The position numbers were made by a program, and so were the translations under genes. Shown piece by piece: positions 9,463 to 21,598 of a stretch of 64,000 bases of DNA. The stretch comes from Pseudofabraea citricarpa (lineage: Eukaryota > Ascomycota > Leotiomycetes > Helotiales > Dermateaceae), in assembly GCA_029641185.1 (NCBI GenBank), contig JAPWGK010000030.1:399164-463163 (forward strand), in the 5' to 3' direction. Each line of letters begins with the position of its first letter. Position 1 is the stretch's first letter. The notes under the pieces are model-generated. The model searched no databases and was not told the origin of the DNA. It was given only the letters and a program-made list of their open reading frames with translations.

Positions 9463-11321
9463 ATATATATGTATATGTGGATGACATGACATGATATGAG
9501 ATGTGATGATTGATGGTGGTTGTGCATTTGATTTGATTTGTATATGTACATATAAATGACCGAAAGAAAAGAAAGAAAGAAAAAAAAGACATTTAAAAAC
9601 AACCTGGAAGCGATGCTATATCGGGTATGTCAAATACTTACCAAGCAAGCACCTGTATATACCAGTTTTAGTACGGCAGATGGATCTCTCGCTCGAGAAT
9701 CGCCAATCCAGACTAAGGCGAAGCTGTTGAGTTGCTTGACATCGATAGGGAGACGTCGCTCGCTTATGACTTTTCTCTCTCCTATACGTCTCTTCCGTCG
9801 GGACTGGTTTTTTCCCCCTCTGTTGGTTCTTTCTTTCTTTCTTATTTTTGTCGCAGGGAGATCGCGAGATATATAGAGAGGCTGCCGAAGAAGAAGAAGA
9901 AGAAGACTTACTCTCGAGCGAATGCCGATATTATATCGAAATCCAAGTTTTTCTCGCTTGATCAATTGTCCAATATGCAGAAAGTGAGAGCTTGCCAAAA
10001 AACGGTCAAGGCGTGCAGCTCTTATATTCCCGGATCAAATCCACCTACCTACCTACTTTTCTGATCTCATATGTGTAACAACCAACATCCCATTTCCTTC
10101 TAACCGACATGTAACGATCTCCTTGTGGGGACGATGCGCGGGGTAGGTAGGGTAGGTATCCATCGAGACGAGTGCCTAGGTCCCGGCTATTTGAAGTTCA
10201 TTGCGAAGGACTGAAAGCAATAAATGTATGTAGGCACGTCAGTCATACGAGGCTATACGTATTCTTCGCCGGGCTTCACGAGAGTGGTTGCCTGCTCGGA
10301 TTTGGGAGGGATTGATACGTTTACTGATGACTTACTGCCCACATCGGTAACCGATGCGGATAGCTCGACATGGACGAACAATCATCGACGATATTCCTGC
10401 GATAACCTACCCACGGTAAGCTTCATCAACCGTGCCACTCATCATCATGCCGCTGACAATCTCCGCGCTTTAGCAATTGGGGTTCATGCATGTTTAGGGG
10501 GGTGTTGGGTGGGATCGTTAAGCTTACTTGCTCGGACGCTTATTTCAGCGTCTTTGGTAGATATTCCTCCTCGCTCTCTGGTGAAAGGAAATCGAGGTGG
10601 ATTGCAATAATCCTGTTGTGACATTTTTAATTTGGCTCACTTGAAATCCTTGTCATCTTGTAATGGGAAATATGGTAGATGGATGTTCTCTCCCGTCAAT
10701 GTGCCAAGTTTCTGTAGATATAAGATAGAATCCGAGAGAGCATTGGTGTAGAAGTAACGCAGATGTTGATTTTGGTAGAGCCGTGCTGGGTACGTACGCC
10801 ATTGCAATGATAATATGCACCACAATCTTGATTCCGCTGATCATTGATCATAGCTGCAATTTCTTTGGTGCCGCAGTTTTCTATGTCGAGATTCCAACGT
10901 TAACTTAACGTGATTCCTTGATGTCCTCATTACAGATATGAGTCGCTTCCTCCCAATGCCTTCTCTGGGTATCAACTTGAGGAGATTATAGCACGAGAAG
11001 CATAGAAGGACTTGTACAGATGGAAATATGGGAAAGCTAAAATCACTCAACTAAATGTCAAGCCGTAGCCAACCACTCGCCAAATTCTGAAAAGAGCCAT
11101 AATATATCTCCCGTAGTAAATATTGAATCAACTCGAAAGGAAAAAAACTCATTGTTTCGTACAATAGGCTCCAAATGAAATCAGCTTATTCAGATCCAAG
11201 CCTAAGACCTGATATTGTTCGCCACCACAGAAACTGGAGGGGATATTATGAGCCGACGCCTCCTATAATACAATCTATGCCTTTATCTATACAATATTCT
11301 TTTTTGCCCTTTAGCTACAAC
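9463..11321. other. Intergenic region, 1.86 kb, no supported gene
   Basis: The 3' flank of the P450 is rich in T/A and A/G simple sequence. A GAA trinucleotide run lies at about 9887-9906 and CTAC repeats near 10041. The longest ORF (10224-10610) shows no domain, no splice partners and skewed composition. I see no tRNA. Confidence 0.55.
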
Positions 11322-12273
11322 CTATGCACCAAACTTGGATTCCTTATATGGGTATCTAATCTCGTCGTCCTTTCTGACCCAGAGCTGTTTCTTCTTCTTG
11401 GTGAGAACGTGTTCACCCCAGACCTGCTTGGCATGTGTCTTTATGAATGTCCGAATGAATCTAGGATCCCACAACTCGCTAGCAATGCCCAAATCTTTGC
11501 AGCACCGCATCAGTGCGTTCGATTTGCAGCCTTCGGTGGCAGTTGGTATGCCTTCGGGAGAGAAATAATCTTGTTCGCCACGCGCCACGGATACTAATCT
11601 GCAATTTGTCAGTATGTTGCCTGCACCTGAAATGAAGTCCTACGAACCTTCCATGGGCCACAAGAGCATACTCTCTCGTAACGCTCTTGCCAGTAACAAT
11701 CGTCTCTCCTCTCGGGGCCAATCCCCATCCACCGGGTCCAAAGGCCTTGTTCAGTATCCTCCGGTACTTGATTTCTGGCAGGTATACGATTCCATCGGGC
11801 TTGACCTCCACATCATCTGCTGCTATCGGTGCTAACAGCACATCGGCCGCTTCTTTTGAGAAGGGCTCCGATGATAATCCATGAAACGATCGTGTCCAGT
11901 CCACTTGTCGGGTTCCTTCATCGAGAATCAAAGGCCCGTCAGCCAACCCTTTTGTCATATCCTTGATAGGCGACTCCGAGTCGATCGCAGGACTTGCAGT
12001 TGTGCTTGATGCTGTGCTTGCTACTGTGCTTGAATTAACGGGTGCTGGCTTTACTGGTGCTGGCTTTACCGCTGCCTTAGCCACTGGGGCAGGTCTGCGC
12101 ACATAGGTCGAAGCCGGCTTCGTTGCTGCACATCGATGGCTGGTTGAGAAAGATCTTGAGGACCACGAGGCTGCGTGGCCATATCCGCCTGCAAGCCGCA
12201 GAGCGCATGACTGCAGTGACTTCGAAACGTCTGCGACACAGGTTCGTGCAGCTCTGGGTAATGTTGACGCCAT
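11322..12273 (-). CDS. MGM101: Mitochondrial genome maintenance protein Mgm101
   Basis: Coding segments on the minus strand are 12273-11648 and 11598-11322, giving 300 aa. Mgm101 is a Rad52-like single-strand annealing protein of mitochondrial nucleoids needed to keep and repair mtDNA. Seen: an Arg/Ser-rich presequence ([20 protein letters not shown]), then a low-complexity Pro/Ala/Val linker with a repeated KPAPV unit. The conserved core runs from [19 protein letters not shown] through [20 protein letters not shown] to the C-terminal [18 protein letters not shown] and [10 protein letters not shown]. The 49-nt intron (11599-11647) has donor GTTCGT and an ATACTGAC branch site, and splicing joins AHGR to LVSVARG in the conserved core. 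The next gene upstream, COA4, is also mitochondrial and lies 271 bp away on the same strand. Confidence 0.95.
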
Positions 12274-12544
12274 TGTACTTGTGTTGAAGATGTGGTGGTG
12301 GTGTGTGGACGCGACATTTTTTCGAAGTCGCGTGTCGGGCTGATGTCCACGATAAAGGATAAAAGCCATTAAACGTGACGACACCAAAGTTGGAATTTAA
12401 TTGCTGTTTTCACTGGGGTTACTATGATGATAGACAAAAGCAGATGAGAGGAGAACTTCTTTTTATTATTTTACATATATTTACAACGACAGAGATTAAG
12501 ATTGGCGCTTTGATGCGAAGCTTGGTTTTCTACTCGCCACCATA

Positions 12545-12989
12545 TCAAGCATCCTTCATCGAAGTCCTCTTGTCATTTTGCTGCCTCTTCCAGCATTGCC
12601 TAAAGCTCTCAAGCTATGATAGGAGCACGATTGAATCAGCTTCTGTCTTGCACATTTATCATACTCACGTGATATGAGACCAGAAAGATCGCTAACGGCA
12701 AGAAAGGCTTGACTCTTACCTCGTCCTTACAAACCCTCCAATCTTTCTTTTCGTAGAAGCAATCATTCATCTTTGTGTTCTCCGCTACAGCTCGCGTGAG
12801 ACTTGGGCCTATCTCTAAGAATTGGTTCTCGACTTACCGGCGCAGCCTGTGCTGAAGATCCGCTTGTCCCTGCAAGTATAGCGTGAGTGTTGGGCGGGAT
12901 TGTTGGGACCAAGGAGCTTACCAGTCATCTGGCTCGTCATCGTCTTGAACAGCCGCTGCTGCCTTTGCATCTGTTTCCGACTTTGACAT
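12545..12989 (-). CDS. COA4: Cytochrome c oxidase assembly factor 4 (twin CX9C)
   Basis: A 77-aa protein is spread over four small exons on the minus strand: 12989-12922, 12869-12838, 12784-12720 and 12613-12545. It has no long ORF and is easily missed. The protein begins MSKSETDAKAAAA, has an acidic DDDEPDDWDKRIFSTGC segment, and carries two C-X9-C motifs: the first from GCAAENTKMNDC, the second from VCKDELESFRQCW. This is the CHCH fold of COA4 (Cmc3), an intermembrane-space protein imported through Mia40 and needed for complex IV assembly. All three introns (12870-12921, 12785-12837, 12614-12719) have GTAAG donors and TGCAG, TGTAG or CATAG acceptors, and every phase agrees. The start codon is 81 bp from the divergent start of BPL1, so the two very likely share one promoter. 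Confidence 0.92.
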
Positions 12990-13070
12990 TTCGTCTGATA
13001 TTGTAGATTGGTGTTTGAGGAACGACCCGAAAGATTCTCTTAGAGCCTCGGTTGAGGGCGGTGTCTAGAT
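12990..13070. promoter_or_regulatory. 81-bp bidirectional promoter, COA4 / BPL1
   Basis: Only 81 bp separate the ATG of COA4 (12989, minus) from the ATG of BPL1 (13071, plus). Both 5' leaders and promoters must fit here or extend into the partner gene. No TATA box is evident. Confidence 0.6.
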
Positions 13071-15315
13071 ATGGCGTCCAAGAAGATGAATGTTTTGGTC
13101 TACTCAGGTAAGCTATCCGCCTGGTGAATAATCGCACGACTAAACATAAAATCAGGAAATGGAAGTACAGTAGAGTCTGTTCGTCATTGCTTATATACTT
13201 TGAGACGACTTTTGTCCCCAAACTACGCTGTAATCCCCATCACGGATTCTGTAATTCTGAAGGAGCCATGGCAAGCGACTTGTGCACTGCTTGTATTTCC
13301 AGGAGGTGCAGATCTTGGTTATGCCCGATCACTTAATGGTGAAGGAAATCGGCTCATTTCTCTCTTTGTTAGAAGAGGAGGGGCTTATTTGGGATTTTGT
13401 GCTGGTGGCTATTACGGCAGCGCAAGATGTGAATTTGAAGTTGGCAACAAACCTCTGGAAGTTGTTGGATCTCGTGAACTCGCATTTTACCCGGGTACCT
13501 GTCGAGGTCTTGCTTTCAAGGGCTTTGTTTACCATAGTGAGGCTGGTGCAAAAGCTGTCAATCTCGATGTGGACAAGGAATCTTTCAAAACTGGGGTTCT
13601 TCCCCAGACCTTTCGTTCATACTACAACGGTGGTGGTGTTTTCGTTGATGCCGGAAAGTTTGCCAACAGGGGCGTAGAGATTCTTGCTACATTTGCGGAT
13701 GAAATCGCTGTTGGGGGCGGAGAAGGACCAGCCGCTGTTGTATATTGTAAAGTCGGCGAAGGCGGAGCAATACTGACAGGACCACATCCAGAGTGAGTTA
13801 CATGGATTCTCAAGGATTCAGCAGCTAACAGCTGCATATAGATTTGCTGCTGTGAATCTCAGTCCCAGTTCAAACGGACCCGAATATGCAAAGCTTGTAA
13901 AGGCACTAGCTGAGGATGATGAAGCTAGAAGCAATTTTTTGAGGGCATGCTTGGTCAAGTTGGGACTCAATGTCAGCGAAGAAGCAACTTCGGTACCTTC
14001 CCTTTCTCGCATGCATCTTTCAAGCTTGAAATCTAGCGATGTTTCAGAACTGTTGGACTCGTGGAATGATATAATCACGAGGGAAAATGGCGAGGAGTAT
14101 ATCAAAGGAGAAAATGACATCTTTCACATCGAAAAAGAGAGCACAAGGTGGTCTCTGAACTCCTTGGTGAAGTCACTTCCAATTCTTGGTGCTTCTGCAG
14201 ATAAAGAACAAGAACCGGCTGACCAAGTGGATGGTTCGGATGATAGAATCCTCGATTATAATGCTATTACCAAGCGTTTAATCCCGCATGAGATCAAATG
14301 GCCCGAAACAAAAGAAACGCCCTATTTTAATCATCATTCTTTCTACGCAAACCTCCGTCTCTATCAGCAGGAGCCCGACAGCGAGGCAGAAGAATTTGGC
14401 AAACGTCTTATTTACGGAGAAGTCGTTACAAGCACCAACACCCTCTTAGAGAAGTACATACTGCATTCCATATTTGGTACGCGCACAACTGATTATTTAT
14501 TGCAGGAATCAAAAACTGCTTTCACTTCTACCCACTGGGTTTACGATGACAGCCACCACGCAAGTTGCTGGGAGAGGTCGTGGCTCTAATGTCTGGGTCT
14601 CACCAGCCGGTTGTCTTATATGGTCTACATGTATCAATCACTCTATGGCACTGGGAAATACAGCACCCGTTGTTTTTGTCCAGTATCTTACTGCAATTGC
14701 TATAGTGGAAGCCATCAAGACCTATGACAAAGGATATGGTGATGTACCAGTCAAGTTGAAGTGGCCAAATGATATTTGTAAGGACTCATTCATCACCTGT
14801 AATTCACAGTTTTAACACCTTCTTCAGATGCTGCGGATCCGACGAGGCCCGGCGAAAAATCGTATGTGAAAATTGGTGGTATTCTCGTCAATTCTTCATA
14901 CTCTTCAGGTGCATACAACCTGGTAGTTGGTGTTGGACTCAATACCACTAATGCTGCACCGACCACTTCTCTGAATGCTTTATTACCACCTCATCTCCAA
15001 CCTTTCACATTAGAAAAGTTGCTCGCTCGTATCCTGACAAAGTTCGAGGATATTTATACCCGATTCTGCCGGACTGGTTTTGATGAGAAGTTAGAACAGC
15101 TTTATTACAAACTTTGGCTTCATACGGATCAGATCGTCACTCTTGAGCAAGAAGGAGGTGTTAGGGCTCGAGTGAAGGGTATCACGAGAGAATGGGGTCT
15201 TTTAAGAGTAGAGGAGTTAGGCTGGGAAGATAGACCGACGGGTAAGGTTTATGAGTTGATGAGTGATAGCAATAGCTTTGACTTTTTTAAGGGTTTGTTG
15301 AAGAGGAAGACGTAA
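13071..15315 (+). CDS. BPL1: Biotin--protein ligase (holocarboxylase synthetase)
   Basis: Coding segments are 13071-13107, 13156-13792, 13842-14453, 14506-14777 and 14828-15315, giving 681 aa. The enzyme makes biotinyl-5'-AMP and attaches biotin to carboxylases such as acetyl-CoA and pyruvate carboxylase. The N-terminal third is the glutamine-amidotransferase-like BPL_N domain, with VFPGGADLGY and GAYLGFCAGGYYG. The catalytic domain starts at GEVVTSTNTLLEK (about residue 413) and holds the biotin/ATP loop GRGRGSNVW and the KWPND motif. The C-terminal SH3-like part includes GVRARVKGITREWGLL. All four introns are 48-52 nt, and each join restores a conserved run, for example LLEK to NQKLLSLLPTGF and WPNDI to YAADP. 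The length fits fungal Bpl1. It is divergent from COA4 with an 81-bp gap. Confidence 0.96.
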
Positions 15316-15586
15316 ATTTATGCAGGCTTTCCAACCTCAAACTTTTTACCTAAGGCACTGTGGATGAGTCTCCCGGCGCTTAAGTATGTCGCCTTGTTAA
15401 GCAAAACCCCTTGTTTCCAACATCATGCAACCTCGTTCAGCCCCAAAGCAAGTGGGTACATAAGGCTGCCACAATCCTTGTTACCAAATCCGGGCGCTAA
15501 GCCTCGAGCTGGTCTACCACAGAACAACTTCTGCTTCTCCCCATGCCTTCCTTTGTTTCTCTGCTGTGGCTATCATTTAATCAAAT

Positions 15587-18515
15587 ATGGCAACGCAAAA
15601 TAGAACGCACTCGCATGATTCCCACGCCCTGATGTATAGCATCGATGTCTCCGAGGAAATGTTTACCCTCCTTCGAAGCATCAATGAGAGACTAACTGCT
15701 GGCTATGGAATTGAATCTCATCATGATGCTAAGACTAAGTCATCAGAAAGCCAATTATCCGATCAAACCACTTTGGTGGTTAGGGAAAAGCCACCTTATA
15801 GATGGTATACGCGAACATATCGTGGCCAAGATTGGGCAGGTATGTTATTCTATGAATTTTGCGCTCTACAAATCCTGTACTCCATTGATAATTTGTAACA
15901 TTAAACTTATCGCTGTCTAGCTGAAATACCACTTCCGGAGAGCGGAGCTTTGTCCCCAGATCCAACAGTACACGAATACCCTGACCCTGACCTTGGATTA
16001 AGCGATTCCGAGACATATAAACTTCTTTCCGGCGACCTTGCATTCGTAGTGGATGATTCAACACATGGCTTTCGTGTATTTCAAGAACATTCATATTGGG
16101 GAAGTGCTAAGTACTGGTTCGGATGGGGCGGGCTGTGGTACGAGTCGCCATTTCTACGACGCCATCACGAATTTCAGCATCTGAAGGATCGATTCTCAGC
16201 ACACGGTTCTATGTGGGCAATTCCAGAGGATGGTCGTATCGCATTAAGTCTCAGTCCCAAATGCCTTTCACACTTCAAATCGAGAGACGCCAGGGAACAA
16301 GATAGAGCTGCATTAATGCAACGCCTCGACGACTTCGATTCTGACATTGGAGAACCCGGTCGGGCTTTCTTTATTGTTGACTTTGATCCCTACAGCGACT
16401 GCCGATTGTTTTATGAACCGACGAAAACAGTAAACTGCTATTCAAGTTTTAAAAAGCCTCGGTCGCCAGTATCTTGGGATATATCCTGGGAGCATCAAAA
16501 GAGTAATGTGATGTATGGATTTGCTGGGCCTGCATAAATTTGAACTGGATCTAACAAAATAATCAGGTACGACACGAACCTAGAAATCCCAAAAATTGCT
16601 TTCAGGCCAATCATGTCGGACTGGAAATTAATCTCCGACTCCCCAAGAGCCATACCTTCGAATGTTGCACCCTGGAGGCGACTCATGTGAGATCCCTTGC
16701 AATCAATTACCATTTCTGGTCTAAAAGGCTTTTCTCTTTTTTGTTTCTCTTGATGCAAGTGATGAGCAATACCTAGTGGACTTTGCTGGACTTGCCATAA
16801 ACAATGTTACAGTCCAATGTCAGACAACTAAGATCAAACTTACTAACTGTATCAAGTTCTATAGAGGGTTTAGCTTCTACTTCTATGGAAGACTGTCCTT
16901 ATGTGGACCGAAAAGCCGCCAAAGAGTCTGATTTGATGAATTTCTATCACTTGACCTGCGAACGTAGACCCCACTTTCTCAATAACACCAGCATATTTCA
17001 CATGACCTTCTATGAAATCGTTGACAAGAGACCCAAGACTTCGCACTGGAGAATAGGTGAACTTTTCGGAGAGAACAAAAAGTTCTTGCGATTAAGTGCA
17101 CTAACTGTGAGTCGTTTGAGACGACCCTGTGCAAATAAATTTAAACTGACACATGAAGTTCAACTTGGTACATGATACTTATAATGAGCAGTCTCAATTT
17201 ACTCCATTCTTCACGGCATATTGCCTTTGGCCAGAACGTTTCCTCGCAATTGCAGGAAACATGATCGAATTACAATTCTGCTTTCACTGTCTGACGGCTA
17301 TTGAGGCCAAGTTCTGCCTCGTCAAAATATCAGCAGCCAGCATTACGGGGAAATGGTCTGAGTTAGATGACTACCTCAGCGACCTTCTGGCCGAAGATTT
17401 CATGCATTTGAAATCATACGTCCGGCTGTTATTCGACGATGAGAATTTCACAAGGTCGCAAAAGTACTTCTGGGTTATCACTTGTCTGAACGAATTCGAG
17501 GATGTAATTTCCACTAACATCAAGTATTTGAACCTCAGCGAAACCCGTTTCGAGGCCATCCTAGCCTGGGAAAACATTGAGGCTCTCCTTGACGCCGCTT
17601 CTGTAACAGATCCCCGCTATGGTGACCCACGCGAATATCCGCAGGCTCGAATAAAGTCCTTGAGAAGATCGTTAGATGAAATAAATGCGAGCAAAGAAAG
17701 GCTTATCGAGCTTCAAAATGAGTTTCGAAAGAAGCTTGAAACTGTTAAGGCGTTGAGAGACGGGGTGAGTAGCTCTCCAAAAATCATTAATCTCTATATT
17801 GAGTAAGAATCGGGAGATGTACTAATATTTACAGTTATTTAATGCTAGCTCGCTTGTTGAGAGCCGAGCATCTACAAGACTAGGCGCGAACGTAAAACTC
17901 CTCACCTACGTCAGCATATTCTATCTCCCATTGGCATTTTGCGCTGTAAGTTAACCCACACGCCTCTCCAACGAAGCTTGCTCAAACTTTTAGGCTTTAT
18001 GGGCTATTCCCAACATCGACAGTAGTGCTACCAGAACACCGCTCATTGTCACATCCCTCCTAGTTGGTGTAATTACATATGCGATAGTATTCAATCTCCA
18101 CTTTATGTCCAACAAACTAAAGAAGGTATACAATCCAATAAGGGAAAGTCTCGTGCAACAAATGCAACAAGAGGAAGGTTGGTGGAAGCAGATGGGTGGT
18201 CGATTCGAAGAGTTCAAACCCACAAGCGAGACACAAGTTCCGACAGAATGGTTGATTCCATTCTATATGATTCGTCAAGCCCTCCGCTATGTTTTCTGTC
18301 GACGAAAGTTTACTTCAAAGGCTACTGCCAAAGAGCACGAGCCTCCAAACATAAGTGCTAGGAGACCCGAGCGACTCAACTCGACAGGTTTACAGATGAA
18401 CCCTCCCTACTTTGAGACTCGAGTTCAAGCACCGAGGAGAAAACATAAGTCGTCTTCAAGCTTTTCTCGGGTATTTCGGAAACACAAGACAGAAGAGGTG
18501 GCTGGAGAAGTTTAG
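15587..18515 (+). CDS. CorA-like membrane protein without GMN motif
   Basis: My model has seven exons: 15587-15839, 15921-16512, 16567-16686, 16857-17106, 17192-17764, 17835-17945 and 17994-18515, giving 806 aa. The C-terminal part resembles fungal CorA/ZntB-like Mg2+ transport proteins: a long helical stretch (RIKSLRRSLDEINASKERLI), then LFNASSLVESR and two membrane segments, VKLLTYVSIFYLPLAFCAAL and PLIVTSLLVGVITYAIVF. The canonical GMN selectivity motif before the first loop is absent; the equivalent place reads LWAIPN. The preceding conserved position reads GANVK. The N-terminal 400 residues (with WFGWGGLWYESPFLRRHH) match nothing I recognise. The tail is basic. Metal transport is therefore doubtful; many fungal relatives are of unknown function. 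The acceptor of intron 3 (16856 or 16821) and intron 4 (17191 or 17188) are ambiguous. Confidence 0.75.
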
Positions 18516-19424
18516 GCCTCCACGTGTTGATGGCGAATTCACTTTTCTGAAAGTTTTGTTTCGGGTGCCGAGAGATTTCTTTGCTTAGTTCTCGTGCTCA
18601 CAATAAAGTTGTTTTCTTTCTTGGAAGTAGCCATCTTCGGATTTTTCCTGTACACTCTACTAGATAGATTTCGAACTAAGTTCATTCTGAAAGGAGAAGA
18701 GGACTTTTATTTTACTTCCTACGCATATATCAGAAGACGGTGGAAATTCATGTTTGAATGTCTCAAAACGTACCGCCGTCTCATATTCCACTAAATCATA
18801 AGTCGATTTGGGTCATTATTTCCGCTGCTTCATTTTCAAGTTCTGAAATTGCTGACAAGTTTAATCGTTGGACGCATATCTTGGTTCTAGATCAAACAAT
18901 TTAAGTTACATGTTCTCGACTCATGTAATCCAGCTCCTTTTACACACTTGATTGATGTGAGGATAGATTTTATATTGTCATGAGCTTCCTGTGATGTGAA
19001 ATAGATGGAGGTTAAGCGAGTAGCGAGGAAGTCTCAGTGTGGTAAACTGAGGCAAAATCGTGCACTGTCCTTGGTTTGAAACCCACAAAGCTGAAGCCTT
19101 TTGCGAAGTCAATTCACAGAGTGACGATGATCTAAATCTACAGTAATTAATTTTAGTCTATAGCTTGAGCTTTGCCAGTCCCTTGATAACATCAAAGTGC
19201 ATCGACTCTTTGGCTTTTGTAGCTGAACAAATGGGCAAGGAATCATGGTTTCAGATGCGGATAAATTCGCGAACTTGGTTCAGAAGACTAATTCATAAAA
19301 GACGAAGACGTTTCTACTGTTGGGTTCGGAGAACAATCAAATCAATAATATTACACAATAGCAGTTTTCTCCTTATCGCTAGTCTGATCTCAACGCCTAT
19401 GCTCCAAACCCAGAGTTTAGCTCC
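18516..19424. other. Gap after the CorA-like gene, with a hydrophobic open frame
   Basis: In the same frame as the last CorA-like exon, after TAG (18513) and TGA (18528), the frame is open to 18794. It encodes a hydrophobic stretch (LTIKLFSFLEVAIFGFFLYT) with a basic tail, but it has no ATG near its start. I do not call it a gene. The remainder shows nothing recognisable. Confidence 0.5.
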
Positions 19425-21598
19425 CTATCCAAAAACTTCCATCATGAAATGATATTCAATCATACTCCCATCTTCCCTTCCTCTTACAGTGAGCCTCTGA
19501 CAACGATCGGCAAGTTCATATCCGATGACTGGAGCACCACAGAAGAAGACTCCCACCTTCCTCCTATCCTTTCTGCTAATACTACCTCTCTTTTCACCTT
19601 GTCTCTGTCCTGTATTCACAGCCGCATCTTCTTTTAGTAGACTCTCATAATGCTCTTCCATAATACTGCCAAGATCTGGACGACCAAAATGGGTCTCGTT
19701 TAACAGGCCAGTAATTGGACTCTCGGGGTGATCCTCAGTGCGATGCATCTCCAACAGGGCACGATAAATATGTGTAGCGACGCTCTTTCGCTTCTGTGTT
19801 ACGTGCGTGTAAAGATTGATCTCGAGATTCTTGTGCTCGGGTGCAGAGCGAGTGATGTTGTTTAGCAGATTAGAAAACCAAAGAAGGTAATTCTTATCCT
19901 TAACAATCCAGTGGAAATCAACTCTTCGTTTTGGAGTCTGCGAGCTGATTATCGTTGATGTCCCGGAAGCATTCGATGACCGAGCTGCAGTGTCTGACTC
20001 GGCTTTGGCTTGAGCTCGACTGGATTTGACTTGCAGATCTGTCAAAATTCCCGAGAAGGGTGTCACACCGATTCCAGACCCGAAGACAATGGCTGTTTCG
20101 AAATCGTAGAAGCGTTGAGCAGGAGCACCAAAAGGTCCATCGATACCGATATGGACTTGCGAGGAGCCGGACTCTGAGGCTAAGTCTCTTAATTTGGAAG
20201 TCCAATCACCATCCGTCTTGATATGAACTTGCATCTCATTATCGATGCAAGTAGAGATTGTAAATGGATGCCATTGAAAAAGGGATAATTTAGGGACTTG
20301 AAGGAGGATATATTGTCCAGCCTCGTATTTCCAATATCGATAATTAGGGATAGTCGCTGTGATAGCAACGGTATCCGCATCAAGGATGTCAATTTTAGCC
20401 GGAATGCGGTGAAATCCACATACAATCCGCCCTATACGTTCGGCCAGAACAAGGAGCGTTGGAAATGCGAGCCAGTAACCAAGCATAGCAAATTGTAGCA
20501 GTTGTGCTGTTCCATGAGCTGTGAGAAGTGCGATGATTGGGAACATGAGCAGATGGCCGATCTGGAATATTTCATAACTGCGTTTTCGAACCCAGGGCAT
20601 GCTAAGAAGGGCTAGAGTCCAGAAGAGTCCAAGTGCAGCCATGCCACTCCATCCAGGAAGCGAGCGAACATATGCAATGTATGGTCGTGGTACTGCGTCA
20701 GGTCCGAGGACTGCTGCGACATTGTCTTGTTGAGCCGGTCGGCTGCCGTAGAGAAAAGATCTATCACTTATTAGATGTGCCACTTGGAAGTGTAAGGTCG
20801 CTTACCCAGTCAAATGCCCAATTGCGTGCAGTGAAGCAAATCCTATTGCGACGCATGAAATTTTGATGTGGAAAGCCTGCGAAAGGTCCTATGGCAACTT
20901 AGAAGAGTCACAAAAGAAGAAACATTGACAAATTTACCCAATTGATAGATCTAGAAAGGTAGTACGACTTCCGAGCAAATGTAGATATGTATCTGGACAT
21001 GGAGAGGATCAAGAAAAACATGGTCGGATATCTTACTGGACATTAATTATTGCCACCATATATTCTAAAAGGGAACTTACAATATTCCAGCAGATGTCTT
21101 TGCAACCACAACACCCCATCCAAAAGCCTGCCTGTACTGCGTCACAGTCAAATACTTGACCAATTGCCAAGTACCGAAAGCAATTTGCATCGAGACAACA
21201 AGGCCCAAGAACAACCACTCAGGGCCATCGACATTCCAATGAGACTTAATCCGCCTCCCCCATCCCATCCGCCTCATATACTCTTCATGTTCCACTTCTG
21301 TCTTTTTGTCGGGGTCAAGCGATGGGATTTGCCATTTTTTCACCGTCTGTTTGAATTCTTCGCGTGGGATTTTGTTCTTGTCTGTCCCGATAATGCTGCG
21401 TAGGAACGTATGTCGTGCAGTGGCATCTCGATCCTTGTGGTGCAGATTATGCGGTTTGGCCTCGGGGGCGATTTCCTTGTGCACCTCGTCAAGCTTAAAC
21501 TCCAGCTCGTCGTATTCAATTACTCCATTATTATTGTTATCCAGATCCGAGAGGAATTCATCGATTTCTTTCTCGGAAAGGTACTGGGCTTTAGCCAT
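19425..21598 (-). CDS. noxC: EF-hand NADPH oxidase, NoxC-like
   Basis: Minus-strand segments 21598-21081, 21031-20938, 20888-20806 and 20760-19425 give 676 aa. It should be a membrane flavocytochrome that passes electrons from NADPH through FAD and two hemes to oxygen, making superoxide. An N-terminal EF-hand loop (residues 20-31, DNNNNGVIEYDE) fits the calcium-binding consensus and separates it from NoxA/NoxB. Heme histidines are in FHIKISCVAIGFASLHAIGH and in the HLLMFPIIALLTAHG segment. The FAD site is WHPFTIST; NADPH-binding parts include FGSGIGVTPFSG and the C-terminal VGVFFCGAP with the final MMEVFG. Introns at 21032-21080, 20889-20937 and 20761-20805 keep phase and rebuild the helix-III region. 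The start is the ATG at 21598; the open frame further upstream begins at TTG. A NoxC assignment rests on the EF-hand and overall layout. Confidence 0.92.

Noticed and set aside
10224..10610. 128-codon plus-strand ORF in the 9.5-11.3 kb gap
   Set aside because: There is no recognisable motif, no intron partners, and composition like its noncoding surroundings.
18594..18794. Separate 66-residue gene
   Set aside because: It begins with GTG and the frame runs on upstream to a TGA without ATG; treated as an open tail after the CorA-like gene.
19019..19100. Possible tRNA from a GGTTTGAAACC B-box-like match
   Set aside because: No acceptor stem or A box in the right place.
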